DNA from: Limnanthes douglasii subsp. nivea
Taxonomy: Eukaryota; Streptophyta; Magnoliopsida; Brassicales; Limnanthaceae
Length of the DNA stretch: 64,000 bases
NCBI GenBank assembly: GCA_036936605.1
Contig: JAUPFV010000001.1
Location: 211,031,138-211,095,137, forward strand
Direction of reading: 5' to 3'
The number at the start of each line of letters is the position of its first letter. Within the stretch, counting starts at the first letter, position 1. Under the pieces are notes generated by a model. The model saw only the letters and a program-made list of their open reading frames with translations, ran no database searches and had not been told where the DNA came from. Made by a program: the position numbers and the translations under genes. Below are positions 57,459-64,000 of this stretch, piece by piece.

Positions 57459-58281
57459 GGTGGAAAATGGGAAATTACTTGAGTATGTAAAGAAGCAGAC
57501 ACAACAAGGAATGATGTCTAAAGAAATAGTGGCAGTACAGAAGCCGGAGACAACGATGGCCATAACGGATTTTACAAATATTTTCGATGTATGAGTAAAA
57601 TACCTTGATCCCGACGTCAATCGAAATATCATTGCGGTCATTGAGGAAGAAGTTGTGGAGGGCTGGAAAAAAGTAAGTAGCCTCTGTCAGTTTTTTGATT
57701 CTCTGACAATCTTTGGAGGTGACTCCATGGCAGGGATCACCCACTCTTCCCGAAAACGGCACATCGTAAATCTTATGACTCAGTTGGAGGCACAGACATC
57801 TCTTCATTTGTGCAGAAGCCCATCACCAATCCTGTATTTTGATGACGATGACATGAGGGATATAACAGGCCCTCATAAAGACGCAGTCGTAATTAGGAAA
57901 GCTATTGCGGAAGAAGAAGTCCACTGCATACTTGTGGACACTTGGAGTTCAGCGAACATAATCTTCTCGTCCACTTTTGCTCAGTTCAAGAGATCTCTAG
58001 TGATTTCGAGGTCAGATCGAACTATTGTGGCGTTCACGGGTTCAACAACAATAGCGGGTGGGAAATTCGAGGGCATTGTGCAGTTCGATTGCGGGTCGAT
58101 CAAAAAAGAGGTCACAGTTCTGTTCATATTAGTAGATGCGCACGCTTTGCATAATGCAATTTTCGGCAAATCGTGGTTATCGAGAATACATGCGGTGACA
58201 TCTATAGTTCATCAATGTTTGAAATACGTGGTCGGTAACAATGTAGGGGTTGTGAGAAGCAGTCAGAAGGCAGCCCGATAA
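57459..58281 (+). pseudogene. gypsy aspartic protease region (block B)
   Basis: Broken upstream by a TGA at about 57,593, then open 57,655-58,281 (208 codons). The catalytic triad is DTW, as in block A (57,937-57,945), so this substitution predates the duplication. Confidence 0.75.
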
Positions 58282-58404
58282 TGCTACCGCGGACCGTTAG
58301 CGCCGAAGAGAGACCAAGAAATAGAATAGGCACGAGACTAGCAGTTAAGGGGACTTCCACTAGGGTCGTTACCTGTAGATGATCCCCGGGAAGCTCCCAA
58401 CCTA

Positions 58405-59367
58405 TTGACTACCGATGAAGATTGTGAGAATTACCAGTTTACCGAAGGAAAGATTTTGAAGATCGGAACCAACTTGACGCCAGATTTTTGGGCGAAGTTA
58501 ATTTTGTTGTTACAAGAGAGGTTACATTTATTCGCGTGGTGTTCGGAGGATGTAACCGGAGTCCCAGAGGACTTGATAATTCACAATTTGGCAGTTAACC
58601 AAAACATCCGCCCTATTTCGCAGAAACGTCATGCTTTCTCTTCAGAAAAAACGGAGATTATTCTACGAGAAGTTGAAAGAATGTTAAGCTTCGGTCATAT
58701 CAAAGAGTTGAAATATCCATTATGGACATCGAATCCTGTTCTGGTAAAAAAAATGGCAAGTGAAGGATGTGTGTGGATTTCACTGACCCCAACCGAGCAT
58801 GCCCAAAGCTCCGTTCCCGATGCCAAGAATTGACCAATTGGTTGATTGAACGTCTGGAAAGAAATTACTTTCTTTTATGGATGCGTATGCAGGTTACAAC
58901 CAGATTAAATTGAACCCAACCGACCAGGAAAGAACGACGTTCATAACTGGGCGAAGGCTATACTGTTACAAGGTTATGCCCTTCGGGCTAAAAAACGCAG
59001 GGCAACGTATTAGAGGCTGGTAAATAAGGCATTCAAGAAGCAGATTGGCAAAAATGTGGAAGTATACATCGACGACCTGCTCGTGAAAAGTGAGACCGAC
59101 GATTACCATCTTGCTGATTTGAAAGAAAACTATATAAACCTTAAATTGAACCCGGAGAAATGCTCTTTTGGCGTTCGGTCGGAAAAGTTTTTGCATTTCT
59201 TGGTTAGTGAGAAAAGGATCGAAAAAGACCCGACTCAGTTGCAGGCTTCGGTCGACATAGCCGCCCCGAGGAGCATTAAGGAGGTTCAGATATTGACTGG
59301 GCGACTGGCAGCGTTAAATCGATTTATATCCCGTTCTTTTGACAACTGGCTGCGTTACGCGTATTAG
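58405..59367 (+). pseudogene. gypsy reverse transcriptase (block B)
   Basis: 58,405-58,833 is open further than in A (142 codons). The catalytic box reads YIDDLLVKS at about 59,065. An 18-bp deletion after LADLKE (about 59,128) removes six residues. It ends at the same point as A, before the missing RNase H core; the RNase H tail (EHVPREKNT in A) follows at about 59,390. Confidence 0.83.
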
Positions 59368-59632
59368 CTGCATCGTTTACCAAAGTAACTTACGAACACG
59401 TCCCCAGGGAAAAAAACACGATCGCGGACTCCCTTGTAGCAACGTCTTGCTCGAGCAATTACCCATGGGTGATAACTCAGGAAAACCCTTCAATCATCAA
59501 GAGGACAGAACCCGACAACCGACCCAAAATCGCTTGCCAGATATCTTCGATAGCCTTATCGGACTGGAGAAGAGATAATATAAGCTTTTTGGCGGAAGGT
59601 TCGTTACCAGAAAGTAAAGCTCAACAAGAAAA

Positions 59633-60799
59633 GTGCAAAACAAAGCACAGGGGTATGTACTTTTGGGAGATGTACTTTATAAGAAATCCTTTAGCAGACC
59701 TTTACTGAGATGCTTGGGGATGAACGAGTCACAGATAATCTTGTTTGAACTTCATGATAGAGAAGAAGCCGCTCATTGCGGCTATAAAGCTTTGATAAGG
59801 AGAGTTTTCATTGCAGGTTTTTATTGGCCGACGATAACCACCGACGCGAAGGGCATAGTAAAAACGTGTGATACCTCTCAAAGGTTCGCAAACACAATTC
59901 ATACGCCCGTTGTTTCCCTTGAATCAATCTTAGAAGGCCTCTTTTTTGACCGATGGGGAATCGATCTAATAGGACCTTTACTGATGGCATCCAGCGGAAG
60001 GCAGATGATAGTAGTTGCAGTGGATTATTTTTCCAAATGGGTAGAGGCTGAACCGTTGTCGGGAACAAAGACTAAAGATATCATTAGATTCGTCTGGTAA
60101 AACATCTGCTGCAGATATGAGGTCCCTCAAATACTCACAATGGAAAATGGACCGCAGTTTGATAGCAATGAAATGAAGTCTTTTTGTTCGACCCATAGGA
60201 TCATGCAATATTTTTCAGCTCATTTCCACCCGCAGGCGAACGGACATGATGAGGTCACAAATCGGACGATTATAAACGAACTTAAGAAAAACTTGGAAGG
60301 GAAATCCGGAAAATGGCCAGAATATTTGCAAGAACTGCTTTGGGCGTACCGCACCACTCCCCGAACGGCTACTCAAGAATCACCTTATGCCTTGGTCTAC
60401 ATAATGGATGCGGTAACCCCTTCCGAAACAATCTTCCCATCTTTTAGGTTCGTGAGCTATGTCGAGAGTAAGAATGCGGACGACCGACTTTTGGCTCTCG
60501 ATTTAATAGAGGAGAAGAAAAGTCGAGCTCAGTTAAATTCATTACATTACCAGACCCTAATGAGGAACCGATATGCATCGAGAGTTCGCCGACGAGAGTT
60601 CAAGGTCGGAGACATGGTTTTGAGAAGATTTTTTCTGCATACTAAGGACAAAAGCCTCGGTAAGCTCGCTTTAAATTGGGAAAGCCCATATCAAGTGGTG
60701 AAAAAAGTCAAGAACGACACGTACAGGCTCCAAGACAAGCATGGACGCCTTTTGAGGCTACCCTGGAATATTGAAAATTTAAAGATTTATTTTGATTAA
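59633..60799 (+). pseudogene. gypsy integrase (block B)
   Basis: 59,633-60,100 is open for 155 codons through the zinc-binding and early core parts (no stop after CDTSQRF, unlike A). It stops at TAA at about 60,098. 60,140-60,799 is open for 219 codons, but the second catalytic Asp reads Glu (TMENGPQF, 60,143-60,145). So A and B are each broken in different places. Confidence 0.87.
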
Positions 60800-61014
60800 C
60801 ATTTTAAAATCTGTTCTAATTAATTAGAACCATGTAAAATATTTTGATCGGGGGTGCACTATTTCCTACATTGGTGGCGGGAGGAGGTTTTAATAAGGCA
60901 TCCATGGCAACCGATCTGTTTAATCTACATTTTATGCATTTAAAGTTTTGGAGAAGGAAAGTCCGTCAGCTGACGAGTTGATAGACATAATCCTCAAGTT
61001 CGGTAATTCACACA

Positions 61015-61280
61015 TTTTCAATTGAAAGACTGATCTACATTTTATACAGAGCCTTAACTGGTTTTTTAGTTTTTAACTGATCTAAAACTTTTCCCGACCC
61101 TAAAGGGAAATTTTCAATTGAAAAATTGATATACATTGTATACAGAGCCTTAACTGGTTTTTCAGTTTTTAAATGATCTACAACTTTTCCCGACCCTCAA
61201 GGGAAATTTTCAATTGAAAAATCGATCTACATATTTTACCGAGCCTTAATTGCTTTTTCTAAATGAAATTTTCAATAGAC
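61015..61280. repeat. 96-bp tandem array, three units (block B)
   Basis: Units start at 61,015, 61,111 and 61,207, with a short last unit at 61,269: one unit fewer than block A. Confidence 0.9.
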
Positions 61281-61446
61281 GAAGCGTGTTATCCGCCCCT
61301 TTTTAAAGGAAGCAAACAGTTATGAAATAACCACCGATAATACAGAACTATTACAAAAGACAAGTTCATCAAGGTTCGGGAAACAAATTCGAAACATCTT
61401 CATCAAGATGATAATTTCTCCTACAAAAAAAACAACAACAACAAAT

Positions 61447-62782
61447 TCAAGCATCGTCGTCTCCAGGATCGAAATCTGACGTGTCCGTATCATCTTGATC
61501 TTCGTCCTCACAAATGACACCGGTTGGGCGGTCTTCTTCTGGAACGTCCAACCACATTGAGCCAAGTGGAAGATCGGGAAATCGGTTGTACAGGTTCTGA
61601 ACATAATGAGCCTTGGCATCGGTCGCCTCCTTCTCCATCGACTTTTTACACTTGGCCGCAAAAAGATTGTTTTCAGCTTGGAGCTCATCAATCTCTTGGT
61701 TTTTCTTCGCCACAAAATGACGTAAAAACCGGTTTTGGAACCTCAATGTCGCTGAGTGACGCTATTGATCATCACGATCTTTCTTGACTCGCGAAAGAGA
61801 AGAGCTCAAAGAGTTCTTTTCTGCCTGAATAGATATGAGAGTCGCCTCGGACTTCACCGCTATCTCTTCCGTATTTTTAGCCTTCTCGTGTAGAAGCTTG
61901 TTTCCTTCGTCCCTCTCTTTGAGTTCAACCTCCAACTTGGCTATTCGCGCTTTAGCATCCGACAAGTCCTTGCTCAGCCTCCCCACCCCTTCAACCGCGA
62001 CGACAACCTCCTCTTTTGCCTCACACCTCTCTACAGGACCAACTTCTGGGTCGGCCAAGGTGGCTACCTCTGGATTATTATCACCAGCATTTTGTACCCT
62101 TTGAACATCGATGGGGTCGTTTTCCTCTGGTATTTTAGAGCGAGTAGCTCCTTTGTTTTTTATGGAGGCGGGGTTCACGAAGCTTGAGCTGCTATCGATC
62201 CGTTTATGCTTGGGATGGTTTTAAGCAGCTTTTTGGAAGCTTCTATCTCTTAGTTCTCGCGGTCGAGGTCTTTGTGCAACACCCCGCACAGTAGCAGCAG
62301 TATTAACGCCCGTTCGAACGCATACAATTGTGTCAGTCAGCTGCACCATTTCAAGTGAGGATGATGCATTGGAGTCGCCCATTGGCAGGAATTTGGCCAG
62401 AGGATTTTTCTTTGAAGATGGGTCGGTAAAAGGAGGAAGAGCTAAACCACCAGTGAGAGTTACCGGTGCAACGTTCAGGTGATTAGAAAGATTGGCAGAA
62501 GGGCTCGGGAAAGGATCACTAGAAGAAATAAGAATTGTTTCGGGACTCTCAATGACAGGCGGATCTGGCGCAAAAAATGACTCTACATGCACGGGAGTTG
62601 ATTGTACAGAATCGTGAGGAAGATGAACTTGTGTAAAAGGTTTTTTGTTAGAATCCCAAATCAATCCTGCGGCTCGATACTCTTCAGCCCGATCACTAAT
62701 ATTGGACCAGTCAATAAACCCGAACACAGGCTTCAGTTTCTCTTTAGGCTTCTAATTTTTTTTTCGAGACTTTCTTTTTCAT
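61447..62782 (-). pseudogene. antisense ORF of the gypsy element (block B)
   Basis: ATG at 62,782-62,780 with the same early TAG. Frames 62,727-62,221 (168 codons), 62,178-61,762 (138 codons, coiled coil, open here where A has a stop in its N-terminal part) and 61,746-61,447 (99 codons, ending DFDPGDDDA). A nonsense change near 61,762 (TCAATAG) splits the coil that is continuous in A. Confidence 0.65.
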
Positions 62783-62870
62783 AAACGCAATGGACTCTCT
62801 CTCTAGAACTGATATGGGAGACTCTCTCTCTAGGATATTTTTGAGGAAGCAAATTATGAGAAGGGAAGGC

Positions 62871-62880
62871 ATATTTATAG
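62871..62880 (-). promoter_or_regulatory. TATA box for the antisense ORF (block B)
   Basis: CTATAAATAT on the minus strand, about 90 bp before the ATG at 62,782. Unchanged from block A. Confidence 0.55.
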
Positions 62881-63477
62881 GAAGCTTTGTGCCTTAACCG
62901 TTTTCTGTATGGGGAAGTTCAAAAGAAAAGAGCCGCCGGAAGTTGAAGAGTCTCCTATAGAGGTGTGCGATCAACAAACGCTTCGAATGAGGGATTGACA
63001 CGTGTAAGTAGCCACCAGCTACGTAAGAAATAGGTAATTATCAAAATAGCTTCTTAGGCGTGCAACGACATCAGAACTCGCGTGTTCCTCAAGAGAATCC
63101 CATATGTTCACTAGTGCCAAGAAGAAAAGTAGGTTACCTCGCAAATGGGCCAGATAATCCTTTAGGCCCAAGATGGATCCATCCACCATAGCCCAACGAT
63201 GTCATAGCCCAAGGTCGAACCAACAGAGACAGAATTGATTTTTTCTTCAAAGTATCGCGAGAAATAAGAACGGGTCGGGCGTAACCTTTTGTAAAGAGAT
63301 GGGCTGACGGCCTCGGAAAAACGAAGCAAGAAGAGTCTCACGACCAACTCGTAAACCCAATGCGCTTGCATTTCCGATCATGGGGGCACAATTACCGATG
63401 CAACAATTTGCCAGAGGCTTTTCTTACCTACTTACAAATCTTCACTCTCGAGCTCTTAAAGACTTGGGGGCTACTTA

Positions 63478-63743
63478 TGAGGAGATAAACCGCTATAAGT
63501 ATTAATTGTTAAGAGAAATAAATGTAATTGTCTCGTTAGTGTATTTACTACTTAGTTAGAGGATAATGTCCTCACCCACTATATAAACCTCTTTATTCTT
63601 GGATTATATAAACCTCTTTATTCTTGGATTGGTGGACATTTTTTAATACATTCTCTTTCTACTTTCTCTCTCTAAAATTTCCACTCTAGTCACATCATAC
63701 ACTAGATCCAAGATTCCATCTTTAGTCACATCTTGACTAATCA
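63478..63743 (+). repeat. 3' LTR of gypsy element (block B)
   Basis: Has the same 72-bp deletion as the 3' LTR in A, plus a new 25-bp tandem duplication (63,581-63,605 and 63,606-63,630) that doubles the TATATAAAC box. Confidence 0.85.
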
Positions 63744-63748
63744 AAATA

Positions 63749-64000
63749 AACGGTATACAGAGAGAGACATTCAAAGTCCAAAAGTTTATTTTAAAAAGTA
63801 AAATCGTCCCTTCATTCATTGTCTCACACTGAGTTTTTTTTATGCGTGTAAGACTTCCACTCTGTTTTTATGCGTGAAAGACTTCCTCAATTGAACTAGA
63901 TACAAATAAAGTAAATTGCACCACAGTCCTTTATATTTATAAATAACACAAATCTCTTCTCATAACTTCACAATTTATCTTAAATCACATTTCAAATCCA
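63749..64000. other. module flank after gypsy insertion; no gene
   Basis: Matches 26,489-26,741; the duplication runs off the window. Confidence 0.7.

Larger units (their letters stand above)
55387..63743 (+). mobile_element. Ty3/gypsy element with antisense ORF, Tat-like (block B)
   Basis: Same structure, insertion point and target repeats (AAGTA 55,382-55,386; AAATA 63,744-63,748) as block A. 5' LTR 55,387-55,706 and 3' LTR 63,478-63,743. RNase H core missing as in A. Confidence 0.88.
49255..64000. repeat. block B of the large duplication (partner at 11,540-26,741)
   Basis: The same order of features as block A, all in the same orientation, to the end of the window. Left junction with antisense-ORF copy 3 lies at about 49,236-49,260. 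Details and differences are given in the entries below. Confidence 0.92.

Overview
This window is plant nuclear DNA, almost certainly from a dicot. It is AT-rich and built almost entirely of nested, decayed transposable elements. The evidence is Ty1/copia and Ty3/gypsy polyproteins, an L1-type LINE with a DUF4283-like ORF1, a TRIM with a tRNA-Met-type primer site, a hAT element with an 8-bp target duplication, a MULE-type MITE, and an endogenous caulimovirid (plant pararetrovirus) remnant. I see no complete host protein-coding gene. The one plausible host gene is a box C/D snoRNA gene with its own promoter, present three times.

Layout. 0.87-3.2 kb: degenerate gypsy-type accessory ORF (PF04195-like). 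3.4-6.4 kb: copia remnant on the minus strand with one LTR. 6.4-10.1 kb: very AT-rich sequence with no supported gene. 10.1-11.4 kb: a caulimovirid fragment and a copia RNase H scrap. 11.5-26.7 kb (block A): snoRNA module, then an RT-deleted LINE (12,995-15,940), then a TRIM (16,667-17,882), then a Ty3/gypsy element on the plus strand (18,019-26,483) with an antisense ORF. 27.1-30.2 kb: an older paralogue of the module without LINE or gypsy, carrying a MULE MITE. 30.2-35.1 kb: minus-strand gypsy remnant with pol (33.4-35.1) and its antisense ORF (30.4-32.8). 35.2-39.4 kb: minus-strand caulimovirid remnant (movement, coiled-coil, coat, protease, start of RT). 39.4-41.4 kb: third TRIM-bearing module. 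41,843-44,660: hAT element. 44.9-49.2 kb: two tandem copies of the gypsy antisense ORF. 49.25-64.0 kb (block B): a second copy of block A, offset by about 37.3 kb.

Blocks A and B are one duplicated unit, not independent insertions. LINE, TRIM and gypsy sit at the same sites with the same target duplications, and both blocks share the same RT deletion, the same RNase H loss and the same 3' LTR deletion. They differ by a few percent and have since decayed separately: the endonuclease SDH motif became SNH in B, an integrase Asp became Glu in B, and a 96-bp array has four units in A and three in B.

Most notable for follow-up: the triplicated snoRNA gene with telo-box, site II and TATA elements; antisense ORFs in two gypsy families, each with a TATA box of its own; and the nested record that lets the events be ordered (TRIM, then module copying, then LINE and gypsy, then block duplication). 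All calls come from reading the sequence and translations by eye; no database search was run.
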